Positions 55,181-64,000 of a stretch of 64,000 nt of DNA are shown one piece after another. The notes under the pieces are model-generated. The model was not told where the DNA came from. It was given only the letters and a program-made list of their open reading frames with translations, and searched no databases. This DNA comes from Polynucleobacter kasalickyi (GTDB taxonomy: Bacteria; Pseudomonadota; Gammaproteobacteria; Burkholderiales; Burkholderiaceae). Position 1 is the first letter of the stretch. Each line of letters opens with the position of its first letter. The DNA lies in the NCBI RefSeq assembly GCF_900176405.1, contig NZ_FWXJ01000006.1, positions 62,001-126,000 on the forward strand, written 5' to 3'. The position numbers were made by a program, and so were the translations under genes.

Positions 55181-55207
55181 TGTAGTTGAAATTTTGAGGG
55201 AAATTTT

Positions 55208-56767
55208 ATGAATCAATCAGCAACTGAAAAATTAATCATATTTGATACTACCTTGCGCGATGGTGAGCAGTCCCCTGGTGCATCGATGACAAAAGAAGAA
55301 AAAGTTCGCATTGCTAGGCAGTTAGAACGATTAAAAGTAGATGTGATTGAAGCAGGATTTGCGGCTAGTTCGCCTGGGGACTTTGAGGCAATTAAGGCCG
55401 TCTCATTAGCTGTAAAAGATTCGACGATTTGTTCTTTAGCTCGAGCAAACGATAAAGATATTGCTAAAGCAGCGGAAGCGATTGCTGCAGCAAACTCAAA
55501 GAGAATTCACGTTTTTTTAGCTACTAGTGAATTACATATGAAGATGAAGTTACGTATGACTAGGGAGCAAGTACTCGAACAAGCGATACAGTCCATTCGC
55601 TTTGCTCGTAACTTTACTGATGATATTGAGTTTTCTCCAGAAGACGGTTATCGATCTGACCCAGAGTTTTTGTATCAAGTTCTTGAAGCTGTGATTAAAG
55701 AAGGGGCTACTACAATTAATGTGCCTGACACAGTGGGTTATGCAATTCCAGAACTTTATGGTCAATTTATATTGGATTTACGGAATAAAATACCAAATTC
55801 TGATAAGGCTATTTGGTCTGTGCATTGCCATAATGACCTTGGCTTGGCTGTAGCTAATTCATTGGCTGGCGTTCACATTGGTGGCGCAAGGCAAATTGAG
55901 TGCACCATCAATGGTTTGGGTGAACGCGCCGGCAATACCTCTTTAGAGGAAGTGGTCATGGCGATCAAGACGAGGAAAGATTACTTCAATTTATCGGTTG
56001 GTACTGATATTAGTCAAATTGTGGCTTGCTCAAAATTGGTTTCTCAAATTACAGGATTTGTGGTTCAACCTAATAAAGCGGTTGTTGGAGCAAATGCTTT
56101 TGCACATGCATCGGGGATTCATCAAGACGGCGTGTTGAAAGCTCGTGACACTTATGAAATTATGCGTGCTGAAGATGTGGGTTGGAGTGCAAATAAGATT
56201 GTTTTAGGTAAACTTTCTGGAAGAAATGCCTTCAAGCAGCGTTTGCAAGAGCTTGGCGTCAGTATGGAGTCTGAAGCCGATGTGAACGAAGCATTTGCCA
56301 GATTCAAGGTTTTGGCTGATCAAAAAGCTGAAATTTTTGACGAAGATATTATGTCGATTGTTTCATCCGCAGAACAAGATTTAGATGAAGATTTTTATCA
56401 ATTTATTTCTCTATCTCAAAAATCAGAAACGGGTGAACAGCCTTTTGCAAAAATTATTTTGAAACATGCTGGCCAAGAGCATGTAACTGAAGCACATGGC
56501 AATGGTCCAGTAGACGCCACCTTCAATGCGATTGAACTACAAGCAAAAAGTGGTACTGACTTGTTAATTTACTCGGTGAATGCCATTACAACCGGCACTC
56601 AGTCACAGGGGGAAGTTACCGTGCGTTTATCTAAAGGGGGTAGGGTAGTGAATGGTGTTGGCACTGATCCAGATATTGTAGCGGCTTCAGCAAAGGCTTA
56701 TTTAGCAGCATTGAATCGCTTATATGACCCTTCGCAGGAAAAGTTAAATGCCCAAATGGCGCCATAA
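55208..56767 (+). CDS. leuA: 2-isopropylmalate synthase
   Basis: Condenses acetyl-CoA with 2-oxoisovalerate, the first committed step of leucine synthesis. 519 residues: [16 protein letters not shown] (metal Asp and catalytic Arg), [14 protein letters not shown] (HxH metal ligands), GERAGN, then a C-terminal allosteric domain for leucine inhibition. GAGGG upstream supports ATG 55208. Controlled by the attenuator directly before it; leuB, leuC and leuD are not in the window. Confidence 0.97.
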   Translation: MNQSATEKLIIFDTTLRDGEQSPGASMTKEEKVRIARQLERLKVDVIEAGFAASSPGDFEAIKAVSLAVKDSTICSLARANDKDIAKAAEAIAAANSKRIHVFLATSELHMKMKLRMTREQVLEQAIQSIRFARNFTDDIEFSPEDGYRSDPEFLYQVLEAVIKEGATTINVPDTVGYAIPELYGQFILDLRNKIPNSDKAIWSVHCHNDLGLAVANSLAGVHIGGARQIECTINGLGERAGNTSLEEVVMAIKTRKDYFNLSVGTDISQIVACSKLVSQITGFVVQPNKAVVGANAFAHASGIHQDGVLKARDTYEIMRAEDVGWSANKIVLGKLSGRNAFKQRLQELGVSMESEADVNEAFARFKVLADQKAEIFDEDIMSIVSSAEQDLDEDFYQFISLSQKSETGEQPFAKIILKHAGQEHVTEAHGNGPVDATFNAIELQAKSGTDLLIYSVNAITTGTQSQGEVTVRLSKGGRVVNGVGTDPDIVAASAKAYLAALNRLYDPSQEKLNAQMAP

Positions 56768-56789
56768 GGAAGTACTCGAAGAAATTTTA

Positions 56790-56818
56790 CTGAAATAAAG
56801 CATTAAAGTTGTTATAAT
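56790..56818 (+). promoter_or_regulatory. Promoter of rpsO
   Basis: -10 TATAAT (56813-56818, consensus) with CTGAAA (56790-56795) as a 4-of-6 -35 at 17 bases. Start predicted near 56825, about 100 bases before rpsO. Confidence 0.6.
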
Positions 56819-56824
56819 GAGTGG

Positions 56825-56847
56825 CTAACCTTTGTTAGGTTAGTTTT
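56825..56847 (+). terminator. Hairpin with T-run between leuA and rpsO
   Basis: CTAACCT (56825-56831) pairs with AGGTTAG (56837-56843), loop TTGTT, followed by TTTT. It can end leuA transcription. It also begins at the predicted rpsO transcription start, so it would be a 5'-terminal stem-loop of the rpsO message. Confidence 0.55.
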
Positions 56848-56924
56848 ATTAATCACGACACTTGATGCGGTTCTCTACTTAATCTAGTTGATAAGCTGCA
56901 GTGTTCGCAAGTTAGGAGTTACAA

Positions 56925-57194
56925 ATGGCTGTAAATACAGAAGCAAAAGCAGGTATTGTTAAAGAGCACGCACGTGCTGAAAATGACACAGGTAGTCCAG
57001 AAGTTCAAGTAGCTTTGTTGACTGCTCGTATCAATGATTTAACTCCTCATTTCAAATCTAATGCAAAAGATCACCACAGCCGTCGTGGCTTGTTGAAGAT
57101 GGTTTCACGCCGTCGTCGTTTGTTGGACTATTTGAAAGGTAAGGATTTAGATCGTTACCGTACTTTGATTGAAAAATTAGGTTTACGTAAGTAA
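56925..57194 (+). CDS. rpsO: 30S ribosomal protein S15
   Basis: 89 residues, the universal S15 length; [21 protein letters not shown] and [20 protein letters not shown] are the 16S rRNA-binding signature. GGAGT upstream at good distance. S15 nucleates the 30S platform. Followed by a GC-rich hairpin and then pnp, the order found across proteobacteria. Confidence 0.98.
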   Translation: MAVNTEAKAGIVKEHARAENDTGSPEVQVALLTARINDLTPHFKSNAKDHHSRRGLLKMVSRRRRLLDYLKGKDLDRYRTLIEKLGLRK

Positions 57195-57202
57195 ATCTTC
57201 AT

Positions 57203-57235
57203 ATGCCCGCAGTTAAAAGCGGGCATTATTGTTTT
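57203..57235 (+). terminator. Terminator after rpsO
   Basis: ATGCCCGC (57203-57210) with GCGGGCAT (57219-57226), followed by an interrupted T-rich tract (TATTGTTTTA). Partial readthrough into pnp would match the known rpsO-pnp arrangement. Confidence 0.75.
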
Positions 57236-57295
57236 ATTAGTTGTTAAATAGCAGTGATTGAGTAGTCTAAAGTTTGGAAATCATCGGGTATGTGT

Positions 57296-57335
57296 CATTC
57301 CATAGATTGTTTCGATTGAAACAGTCTATGGAATG
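57296..57335 (+). promoter_or_regulatory. Long hairpin in the pnp leader
   Basis: 18-bp stem (57296-57313 with 57318-57335, one G-U pair, loop GATT), 120 bases upstream of the pnp start. A smaller hairpin (TACTG/CAGTA, 57398-57410) lies between. No T-run follows, so this is a double-stranded RNA processing element rather than a terminator. Position and length match the RNase III-cleaved leader hairpin of enteric pnp. Confidence 0.65.
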
Positions 57336-57454
57336 GCATGCCCTTTTCTAATATTTTTCTAATCGGTAGTTCTGCTCTAGTGATGTCGTGGCACTTTTAC
57401 TGCGACAGTAGATTGTATGGTGTTCATACATCTATATTTATTGGAGAAAAAAAG

Positions 57455-59635
57455 ATGAGTATGTTTAATAAAGTTACTAAAAGTTTTCAATGGGGTAAGC
57501 ACACAGTTCGTATGGAAACTGGTGAAATTGCCCGCCAATCTGGTGGTGCAGTATTAGTGGATATGGATGACACGGTAATTTTGGCAACCGTTGTTGGTGC
57601 TAAAAATGCAAAACCTGGTCAAGATTTCTTTCCTTTGACAGTCGATTACGTTGAAAAAACTTATGCAGCTGGAAAAATACCTGGTGGTTTTTTCCGTCGT
57701 GAAGGTCGTCCTTCTGAAGGCGAAACATTAACTTCACGATTAATTGATCGCCCAATTCGCCCACTCTTCCCAGAAGATTTTTACAATGAAGTTCAGATTG
57801 TGATTCACGTCATGTCGATCAACCCTGAAGTTCCTGCCGATATCGTTTCTTTGATTGGTGCCTCAGCTGCTTTAGCAGTCTCTGGTATCCCTTTCAATGG
57901 ACCTCTTGGCGCGGCTCGCGTTGGCTACAAAGATGGCGAGTATTTACTGAACCCAACGCGTAGTGAACAAGTTGAATCTCAACTCGATTTAATCGTTGCT
58001 GGTACACAAACTGCGGTTCTTATGGTGGAATCAGAAGCACACGAACTTTCTGAGGCCATCATGTTAGGTGGTGTTGTATATGGTCATGAACAAGCTCAAA
58101 TTGCTATCAATGCAATTTTAGAATTAGTTAAAGATGCAGGCAAACCTGAATGGGATTGGAAGCCAGCGGCTAAAAATGAAGAGTTGATTGCTCGTGTAAA
58201 TACGATTGCTGAGCAACCAATGAGAGATGCTTACCAGATTCGTCAAAAGCAGGCTCGTTCTACTAAATTAAAAGAAGTCACAGCAACTGTAATGACTCAA
58301 CTTGCACAAGATGGAGAAGTTGATGAAGTAGCAGTTGGCAATATTTTATTTGCTTTAGAGTCAAAAATTGTTCGTAGCCAGGTATTAAGCGGTGAGCCAC
58401 GGATTGATGGGCGTGATACTAGAACAGTACGTCCGATTGAAATTAGAACAGGTGTTTTACCACGTACGCATGGTTCAGCACTGTTTACTCGTGGCGAAAC
58501 ACAGGCTTTAGTTGTTGCAACTTTAGGGACTGCTAGAGATGAGCAAATCATTGATGCCTTAGATGGTGAGTATCGTGATCGTTTTATGTTCCACTACAAC
58601 ATGCCTCCGTTTGCAACAGGTGAAACTGGCCGTGTGGGAAGTCCAAAGCGCCGTGAAATTGGTCATGGTCGCCTAGCAAAACGGGCTTTAATTCCTGTAT
58701 TGCCGAAGAGTGATGAATTTGCCTACAGCATTCGTTTAGTCTCTGAAATTACAGAATCCAATGGTTCTTCTTCAATGGCTTCTGTATGCGGTGGATGTTT
58801 AGCCCTAATGGATGCTGGCGTCCCTGTTAAGGCGCATGTTGCAGGTGTAGCGATGGGCTTAATTTTAGATGGCAATCGTTTTGCAGTATTGACGGATATC
58901 TTAGGAGATGAAGATCACCTAGGTGACATGGACTTTAAAGTAGCAGGAACAGCTAATGGTGTGACGGCTCTTCAGATGGATATCAAAGTTCAAGGTATTA
59001 CTAAAGAAATTATGCAAGTTGCTCTTGAGCAAGCTAAAGAAGGTAGATTACACATTTTGTCTAAGATGCAGGAATCTATGGCAACTATCAGAACAGAGCT
59101 TTCTGAGCATGCTCCACGTATGGTTACAATCAAAATTCATCCAGACAAAATCCGTGAAGTGATTGGTAAAGGTGGTGCAACTATTCAAGGAATTACCAAA
59201 GAAACTGGTTGTGGCATCGATATTCAAGATGATGGCACAGTGACAATTTCTTCTACAAGCGCAACCGGTATGGAAGAAGCAAAGCGCATGATTGAAGGCA
59301 TTACTGCAGAAGCAGAAGTCGGCAAAATCTACGAAGGTCCAGTCGTTAAAATTCTTGAGTTTGGAGCGTTAGTTAATATTCTTCCAGGTAAAGATGGTTT
59401 GTTACATATTTCTGAAATCGCTCATGAACGAGTCAAGGAAGTTAAGGATTTCTTGCAGGAAGGACAGATTGTTAAAGTTAAACTACTTGCTGCTGATGAA
59501 AGAGGTCGCTTGAAATTGTCAATGAAAGCGTTAACTCCTGAAGAAGGTGGACCAGTACCCCCAGTATCTCAACAAGCATCAAAAGTAGAAGTTGCTCCTG
59601 AAGTTGTTCCAACTCAAACAAGTTCGGAACAGTAA
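57455..59635 (+). CDS. pnp: Polynucleotide phosphorylase
   Basis: 3'-5' phosphorolytic exoribonuclease of mRNA decay. 726 residues from ATG 57455 ([14 protein letters not shown]), with TTGGAG eight bases upstream; an upstream frame into the leader hairpin is not coding. Two RNase PH domains ([10 protein letters not shown]; later [13 protein letters not shown] and the catalytic [10 protein letters not shown]), then KH ([15 protein letters not shown]) and S1 ([18 protein letters not shown]) RNA-binding domains, then a Pro/Val-rich end. Twelve bases before tpiA. Confidence 0.97.
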   Translation: MSMFNKVTKSFQWGKHTVRMETGEIARQSGGAVLVDMDDTVILATVVGAKNAKPGQDFFPLTVDYVEKTYAAGKIPGGFFRREGRPSEGETLTSRLIDRPIRPLFPEDFYNEVQIVIHVMSINPEVPADIVSLIGASAALAVSGIPFNGPLGAARVGYKDGEYLLNPTRSEQVESQLDLIVAGTQTAVLMVESEAHELSEAIMLGGVVYGHEQAQIAINAILELVKDAGKPEWDWKPAAKNEELIARVNTIAEQPMRDAYQIRQKQARSTKLKEVTATVMTQLAQDGEVDEVAVGNILFALESKIVRSQVLSGEPRIDGRDTRTVRPIEIRTGVLPRTHGSALFTRGETQALVVATLGTARDEQIIDALDGEYRDRFMFHYNMPPFATGETGRVGSPKRREIGHGRLAKRALIPVLPKSDEFAYSIRLVSEITESNGSSSMASVCGGCLALMDAGVPVKAHVAGVAMGLILDGNRFAVLTDILGDEDHLGDMDFKVAGTANGVTALQMDIKVQGITKEIMQVALEQAKEGRLHILSKMQESMATIRTELSEHAPRMVTIKIHPDKIREVIGKGGATIQGITKETGCGIDIQDDGTVTISSTSATGMEEAKRMIEGITAEAEVGKIYEGPVVKILEFGALVNILPGKDGLLHISEIAHERVKEVKDFLQEGQIVKVKLLAADERGRLKLSMKALTPEEGGPVPPVSQQASKVEVAPEVVPTQTSSEQ

Positions 59636-59647
59636 TCAGGGTAACGC

Positions 59648-60412
59648 ATGCGCAATAGGTTAATTGTTGCCAATTGGAAGTTAAATGGCAATTGGGCATT
59701 TAATGAGATGATGATTTCTGAACTCTCCGCTGGTTTAGGTGGAGTTCAGAGCCATGATCATGAAATCATTTTGTGCCCTCCTGCTATTTATTTACAGCAA
59801 CTCAATGGTTTAATGGGTGACATACCCCTTTTGTTGGGTGGGCAAGACCTATCCGAGCATTTCTTTGGTGCATATACTGGCGAAGTTTCAGGTCAAATGC
59901 TTAAAGAGCTCGGCTGTAGATATACACTGGTTGGTCATTCTGAAAGAAGGGCTCGTCATCAAGAGTCGAATGAACTAGTCGCCCTAAAAGCTAAAGCAGC
60001 ACTAGCTTGCGGTTTAATACCGATTATTTGTGTTGGCGAAACTCTCGAAGAACGAGAGTCTGGCAAAATGAATGCGGTCATTCAAAGACAAATTCAAAGT
60101 GTGATGGAGTGTTTAGAGGATGATATTTCTCAGGTAGTAATAGCCTATGAGCCTATTTGGGCGATTGGTACGGGTCTTACTGCAAAGGTTGAGCAAGCAC
60201 AGGAAGTCCATGAATTTATTCGTGGCGTGTTAAGAGAATATAGCGAATTATCGGCACAAAAAATATCAGTTATTTATGGTGGAAGTGTTAAAGCAGCTAA
60301 TGCTCCAATTCTCCTCGAGATGCCTGATATTGATGGATTATTAGTAGGAGGAGCATCTTTGTTATCCTCAGAGTTTTTAGCAATTTGTTTATCTAGTTTA
60401 AATAGTAAATAG
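59648..60412 (+). CDS. tpiA: Triosephosphate isomerase
   Basis: Interconverts dihydroxyacetone phosphate and glyceraldehyde-3-phosphate. 254 residues: N-terminal NWKLNG (Asn and Lys), VGHSERR (catalytic His), AYEPIWAIGTG (catalytic Glu) and YGGSVKAAN phosphate loop. Standard length. Followed after 14 bases by secG, the usual betaproteobacterial order. Confidence 0.97.
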   Translation: MRNRLIVANWKLNGNWAFNEMMISELSAGLGGVQSHDHEIILCPPAIYLQQLNGLMGDIPLLLGGQDLSEHFFGAYTGEVSGQMLKELGCRYTLVGHSERRARHQESNELVALKAKAALACGLIPIICVGETLEERESGKMNAVIQRQIQSVMECLEDDISQVVIAYEPIWAIGTGLTAKVEQAQEVHEFIRGVLREYSELSAQKISVIYGGSVKAANAPILLEMPDIDGLLVGGASLLSSEFLAICLSSLNSK

Positions 60413-60426
60413 GAAAGTAGGAATAT

Positions 60427-60786
60427 ATGGAGTGGATGAAATCGATTCTAATGATTGTGCAAATTATTGCTGCAGTCGGAGTTATAGGGCTGGTATTAAT
60501 TCAGCAAGGTAAGGGCGCTGATATGGGTGCGGCTTTTGGTTCTGGTGCATCTGGCAGTATTTTCGGCGCAACAGGCTCATCAAATTTTTTGTCTAGAACT
60601 ACTGGAATTTTAGCGGCTGTATTTTTCATTACCACTTTAATGATTAGTTACATAGGTAATAACAAGCCCCAAGATGCCGGCGTTTTATCGAAGCCTGGAA
60701 TTGTGGCACCTTCAGACAAAGAGGAAGTGAAGTCTGTTGAGGCACCTAAGGAAGCTGAAAAAAACTCTTCCTCAGTTCCAAAGTAA
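60427..60786 (+). CDS. secG: Preprotein translocase subunit SecG
   Basis: 119 residues. Two membrane helices (about 5-25 and 56-75) around the family signature LIQQGKGADMGAAFGSGASGS split by a Phe, plus the FLSRTTGILA segment. The C-terminal 40 residues are charged and disordered. Assists SecYE in protein export. tRNA-Leu follows from its own promoter. Confidence 0.95.
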   Translation: MEWMKSILMIVQIIAAVGVIGLVLIQQGKGADMGAAFGSGASGSIFGATGSSNFLSRTTGILAAVFFITTLMISYIGNNKPQDAGVLSKPGIVAPSDKEEVKSVEAPKEAEKNSSSVPK

Positions 60787-60803
60787 TAAAATTAAATATT
60801 ATT

Positions 60804-60832
60804 TTGCTTTGCTGAGAAGAAAAAGCTAAAAT
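60804..60832 (+). promoter_or_regulatory. Promoter of tRNA-Leu(GAG)
   Basis: TTGCTT (60804-60809), 17-base spacer, TAAAAT (60827-60832). Predicted start near 60839, 21 bases before the tRNA. Confidence 0.6.
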
Positions 60833-60859
60833 AGTGGATTAAATTTGTAACAAAAAAAT

Positions 60860-60945
60860 GCCGTCGTGGTGGAATTGGTAGACACGCTATCTTGAGGGGG
60901 TAGTGGCTTACGGCTGTGCGAGTTCGAGTCTCGCCGACGGCACCA
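60860..60945 (+). tRNA. tRNA-Leu (anticodon GAG)
   Basis: Acceptor stem GCCGTCG (60860-60866) with CGACGGC (60935-60941), discriminator A and encoded CCA (60943-60945). Anticodon stem CTATC/GGTAG closes the loop TTGAGGG, giving anticodon GAG (Leu CUC/CUU). The extended variable arm and GTTCGAGTC T-arm are typical of class II tRNA-Leu. In many betaproteobacteria it stands between secG and nuoA. Confidence 0.97.
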
Positions 60946-60955
60946 TCAACATACT

Positions 60956-60981
60956 AAAGAGTTCTTTCGAACTCTTTTTTT
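60956..60981 (+). terminator. Terminator after tRNA-Leu
   Basis: AAAGAGTTC (60956-60964) pairs with GAACTCTTT (60969-60977), loop TTTC, followed by T to 60981. It can also end the convergent minus-strand gene, whose 3' end is 11 bases away, but with a weaker A-run. Confidence 0.88.
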
Positions 60982-60991
60982 ACGCCTATAT

Positions 60992-61579
60992 TTAGTTGAT
61001 CTGCCGAGAAGAAACAATGGCTTTCATGCGGTCATCATAAGAAACTTTAATGGTGTCGCCAACTTTTAATTGCTTAAAGAAACTAGATCTCGTGATTTGA
61101 ATTTTCTCGTCTTCATAATTGAGGTTTTTAATCACTACATAACGTTCTTCACGATTTTTTGACAAAATTTGCGATTCAATACTCATTTTTCTAGAAATAA
61201 CCTTTCCAGGTTTTGCGGTATCAGGGTTAATAGTCTGTGAAGTATCAAGAGTTTTTGATCGTATAGAACTGCTTTTAGGTAATTTTTCTATTGTTACAGA
61301 AACTTCGAGTGTTACTTTGACTTCATCTTTTATTTGGATTCGGTCAAAATTTTTCATATCTTGCGGCGCCTTGAAAACAGTTAAGCCATCTATACTTTTA
61401 AGAGTTAATTCTCTGGCCTGAGGATTGATTTCAATGACAGAGCCTTCATAGATTGAAAAATTTCCTTGATTTAATAGGATGCCATTTCCAGAGGGCTGTT
61501 TTGCATAAGCATTGCTAAGTGGCATTAAAAAAAGCAAAGCAAGTAAAGCGAAAAAAGGTTTAATGATCTGATTTTGCAT
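60992..61579 (-). CDS. Exported protein of unknown function between tRNA-Leu and nuoA
   Basis: 195 residues, family not recognised. A signal peptide ends near NAYAK (residue 26). The mature part is beta-rich: a first segment (IYEGSVIEINPQARELTLKS) and a last segment (ERYVVIKNLNYEDEKIQITR, then LKVGDTIKVSYDDR) look like two related small-barrel repeats, each coupling a V-I-E/D-L-T pattern with a K-V-G/K-D-x-V-K-V end. The middle (about 105-130) is Ser/Thr-rich and linker-like. It lies antisense in orientation to the conserved secG-tRNA-nuo order, so it may be an insertion in that block. Confidence 0.72.
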   Translation of the reverse strand: MQNQIIKPFFALLALLFLMPLSNAYAKQPSGNGILLNQGNFSIYEGSVIEINPQARELTLKSIDGLTVFKAPQDMKNFDRIQIKDEVKVTLEVSVTIEKLPKSSSIRSKTLDTSQTINPDTAKPGKVISRKMSIESQILSKNREERYVVIKNLNYEDEKIQITRSSFFKQLKVGDTIKVSYDDRMKAIVSSRQIN

Positions 61580-61768
61580 GGGATTTATTCTTATCTTTAA
61601 CTGAAATATTAAATCTGATAGTAAAAAAGCAATTATGCTCCGATCAAAAGGGAAGCATCATAAATTAGTCAGCAATGGTGCTATTTTTTGTTCGTTGTAA
61701 TCAAACTTGTTCTACAATTACATGATTATAAAAATAATCTCGTTGTTATTTATTTACGAGGAATTAAA

Positions 61769-62128
61769 TTGAACACAGCTAGCTACTTACCCGTTCTTTT
61801 ATTTATTCTAGTAGGCATTGGGGTCGGTGTTGTACCAATGTTTTTAGGAAAAATTTTAGGACCTTCGAACCCTGAGCCAGAAAAGTTATCACCATATGAG
61901 TGTGGATTTGATGCTTTTGAAGATGCTCGAATGAAATTTGACGTCCGATATTATTTAGTCGCGATTCTTTTTATCTTATTTGACCTTGAAACCGCATTTT
62001 TATTTCCCTGGGGAGTTGCTCTCAAGGAGATTGGCTGGGCTGGATACGCATCAATGATCGTATTCTTATTGGAGTTTATCGTCGGTTTTGTCTATATTTG
62101 GAAAAAGGGTGCTCTTGACTGGGAATAG
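61769..62128 (+). CDS. nuoA: NADH-quinone oxidoreductase subunit A
   Basis: Membrane subunit of respiratory Complex I. 119 residues from TTG 61769 (read as [14 protein letters not shown]), supported by GAGGAA six bases upstream and by betaproteobacterial length; a longer upstream frame is not family-like. Three helices with the conserved cytoplasmic loop [18 protein letters not shown] between the first two and [20 protein letters not shown] in the second. First gene of the nuo operon. Confidence 0.95.
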   Translation: MNTASYLPVLLFILVGIGVGVVPMFLGKILGPSNPEPEKLSPYECGFDAFEDARMKFDVRYYLVAILFILFDLETAFLFPWGVALKEIGWAGYASMIVFLLEFIVGFVYIWKKGALDWE

Positions 62129-62146
62129 TTCAAGGTACTAAAACTT

Positions 62147-62629
62147 ATGGCACTAGAAGGATTACTTAAAGAAGGATTTGTCACTACTTCAGCTGACAAG
62201 TTAATCAACTGGACGCGCACAGGCTCTTTATGGCCAATGACCTTTGGTCTTGCCTGTTGTGCTGTAGAAATGATGCATGCGGGTGCTGCACGATATGATT
62301 TAGATCGTTTCGGAGTGGTCTTTAGACCATCCCCACGCCAGTCAGATTTAATGATTGTTGCTGGAACTTTATGTAACAAAATGGCTCCAGCTTTACGCAA
62401 GGTCTATGATCAGATGCCTGAACCACGTTGGGTTTTGTCGATGGGTTCTTGTGCCAATGGCGGTGGATATTATCACTACTCTTATTCAGTTGTAAGAGGG
62501 TGCGACCGTATTGTGCCCGTAGACATTTACGTTCCAGGTTGCCCGCCAACTGCTGAAGCTTTAATGTATGGAATCATTCAGTTGCAAGCAAAAATTAGAC
62601 GCACCTCAACCATCGCTAGAAAAGCTTGA
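62147..62629 (+). CDS. nuoB: NADH-quinone oxidoreductase subunit B
   Basis: Peripheral Complex I subunit carrying the [4Fe-4S] cluster N2 that reduces quinone. 160 residues; cluster cysteines in [18 protein letters not shown] and VPGCPPTAE. Standard length. Eighteen bases after nuoA. Confidence 0.97.
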   Translation: MALEGLLKEGFVTTSADKLINWTRTGSLWPMTFGLACCAVEMMHAGAARYDLDRFGVVFRPSPRQSDLMIVAGTLCNKMAPALRKVYDQMPEPRWVLSMGSCANGGGYYHYSYSVVRGCDRIVPVDIYVPGCPPTAEALMYGIIQLQAKIRRTSTIARKA

Positions 62630-62639
62630 GTAACTGTTT

Positions 62640-63233
62640 ATGAATGAAAATTTAAATTTACTAAATCAACTTGTCACTAAGCACCTAGGCACCGAAGTAC
62701 AGATTGAAATCCGTCTGAATGAATTAACGGTTACTGTACCTGCCGAGCAATATTATTCAAGTGCTCAAAAACTTAAAGAAATTTCAGATCTTGGCTTTGA
62801 GCAACTTATTGACCTATGTGGTGTTGATTATCAAGACTATGCAGACGGAACATGGTCAGGGTTAAGATTTGCAGTGGTCTCGCATTTACTGTCGGTTAAA
62901 AATAATTGGCGCTTAAGGCTCAGAACCTTTGTTCCTAATGATGACTTCCCAGTGATTGAAAGTATTACCTCTATTTGGAATTCAGCAAATTGGTATGAAC
63001 GAGAAGCCTTTGATTTTTTCGGAATTATTTTCGAGGGTCACGACGATTTACGGAGAATCTTGACGGACTACGGTTTCATTGGACATCCATTTAGAAAAGA
63101 TTTTCCTGTGTCTGGTCAAGTTGAAATGCGCTATGATCCTGAGCAAAAGCGAGTTATTTATCAACCGGTCACGATTGAGCCAAGAGAATTAACGCCACGA
63201 GTTATTCGTGAAGAAAGTTATGGGGTGAAATAA
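62640..63233 (+). CDS. nuoC: NADH-quinone oxidoreductase subunit C
   Basis: 30-kDa-type peripheral subunit of Complex I. 197 residues with the family signature [20 protein letters not shown] and [14 protein letters not shown]. NuoC and NuoD are separate here, unlike the E. coli fusion. The stop is followed directly by the nuoD start (TAAATG). Confidence 0.96.
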   Translation: MNENLNLLNQLVTKHLGTEVQIEIRLNELTVTVPAEQYYSSAQKLKEISDLGFEQLIDLCGVDYQDYADGTWSGLRFAVVSHLLSVKNNWRLRLRTFVPNDDFPVIESITSIWNSANWYEREAFDFFGIIFEGHDDLRRILTDYGFIGHPFRKDFPVSGQVEMRYDPEQKRVIYQPVTIEPRELTPRVIREESYGVK

Positions 63234-64000
63234 ATGGCTGAAATTAAAAACTACACCCTCAATTTTGGTCCTCAACATCCAGCCGCACATGGTGTTTTAC
63301 GCTTAGTGCTTGAGTTAGATGGCGAAGTGATTCAAAGAGCTGATCCACACATTGGCTTATTACATCGAGCAACAGAAAAATTAGCTGAATCTAGGACTTG
63401 GATTCAAAATTTGCCCTATATGGATCGTTTAGATTACGTTTCCATGATGAGCAATGAACATGCCTATGTCATGGCGATTGAAAAACTCCTCCAAGTAGAT
63501 GTTCCGATCAGAGCTCAATATATTCGCGTGATGTTTGACGAGATTACTCGTTTGTTAAATCACCTTTTATGGATTGGTTGTCACGGTCTGGATGTTGGTG
63601 CAATGGCCGTATTCCTTTATGCTTTTAGAGAGCGCGAAGATTTGTTTGATATGTATGAAGCAGTATCTGGCGCAAGAATGCATGCTGCTTACTACCGTCC
63701 TGGTGGGGTTTATAGAGATTTACCGGATGAGATGCCTCAATACACTGCAAATAAAATTCGCGGTGAAAAGGCAATGAAAAAATTAAATGAGAACAGAACC
63801 GGTTCTTTGTTGGATTTTATAGAAGATTTTACGAACCGATTCCCTGGTTACGTTGATGAATATGAAACGCTCTTAACCGATAACCGTATTTGGAAACAAC
63901 GGCTAGTTGGTATTGGTGTTGTTTCTCCTGAGCGCGCACTTCAATTAGGCTTTACAGGGCCGATGTTACGGGGCTCGGGAATTGAGTGGGACTTAAGAAA
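63234..64000 (+). CDS. nuoD: NADH-quinone oxidoreductase subunit D, 3' end cut by window
   Basis: 49-kDa-type subunit of Complex I, forming the quinone site with NuoB. ATG 63234 follows the nuoC stop without gap. The visible 255 residues show the family N-terminus [41 protein letters not shown], and [13 protein letters not shown]. The frame runs open to the window end; about 160 further residues are expected. Confidence 0.96.
   Translation, partial: MAEIKNYTLNFGPQHPAAHGVLRLVLELDGEVIQRADPHIGLLHRATEKLAESRTWIQNLPYMDRLDYVSMMSNEHAYVMAIEKLLQVDVPIRAQYIRVMFDEITRLLNHLLWIGCHGLDVGAMAVFLYAFREREDLFDMYEAVSGARMHAAYYRPGGVYRDLPDEMPQYTANKIRGEKAMKKLNENRTGSLLDFIEDFTNRFPGYVDEYETLLTDNRIWKQRLVGIGVVSPERALQLGFTGPMLRGSGIEWDLR

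Noticed and set aside
57338..57454. 39-residue N-terminal extension of PNPase
   Set aside because: The extension runs through the leader hairpins, is not PNPase-like, and ATG 57455 has a good Shine-Dalgarno.

Overview
The window is ordinary, gene-dense chromosome of a betaproteobacterium, most likely Burkholderiaceae and close to Polynucleobacter. This rests on the gene order nuoABCD / tRNA-Leu / secG / tpiA / pnp / rpsO / leuA / pssA / psd / ilvC-ilvH-ilvI / ECF sigma factor-DUF3619-DUF3106-RDD, on the hemC-hemD-hemX-hemY block, and on a cyanophycin cluster of the betaproteobacterial type. The DNA looks AT-rich (roughly 40% GC by eye) and intergenic gaps are short. I see no insertion sequence, prophage, CRISPR array or integration site. 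Genus assignment is inference.

Layout. 1-6 kb: end of a formate dehydrogenase operon (gamma subunit, small periplasmic protein, fdhD), dcd, a KirBac-type potassium channel and a large PLP-dependent arginine/lysine/ornithine decarboxylase, closed by a bidirectional terminator. 6-11.3 kb: argH, divergent from hemC-hemD-hemX-hemY. 11.3-17 kb: DEAD-box helicase with a long leader, aldehyde dehydrogenase, msrA, pdxH, tcdA. 16.7-24.4 kb: the cyanophycin module, a DUF1854 protein and an ABC exporter facing two tandem cyanophycin synthetases. 24.6-41.9 kb: amino-acid permease, acyltransferase, fbp, pepN, EamA transporter, an operon of metallophosphatase, Ser/Thr kinase-Usp fusion and tungstate-type ABC genes, a PCu(A)C copper chaperone, ilvD, flavoprotein, LOG-family protein, crcB, gamma-carbonic anhydrase, ABM protein and pseudouridine synthase. 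42-49.9 kb: uup, an atypical SDR, an FtsX-like permease, truncated haemoglobin, then an ECF sigma operon on the minus strand. 50-64 kb: branched-chain amino acid and phospholipid genes, leuA, rpsO-pnp, tpiA, secG, tRNA-Leu(GAG) and the start of the Complex I operon, cut by the window end inside nuoD.

Signals most worth following. (1) Ahead of leuA there is a complete transcription attenuator: a 28-codon Leu-rich leader peptide whose start codon sits where transcription from a good predicted promoter should begin (a leaderless leader peptide), an intrinsic terminator, and a competing antiterminator pairing. (2) The cyanophycin module has one intact CphA and one CphA-like protein with a complete ATP-grasp domain but a degenerate, C-terminally shortened Mur-ligase domain, facing a dedicated ABC exporter with a zinc ribbon and a DUF1854 protein. 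(3) A long, nearly perfect hairpin in the rpsO-pnp gap resembles the RNase III/PNPase autoregulatory leader of enteric pnp. (4) argH and hemC are divergent and their start codons share one CATG.

Starts were moved inward from the longest open frame where family alignment, Shine-Dalgarno spacing or RNA structure argued for it; these choices are stated per gene. All family calls come from reading motifs, without database searches.
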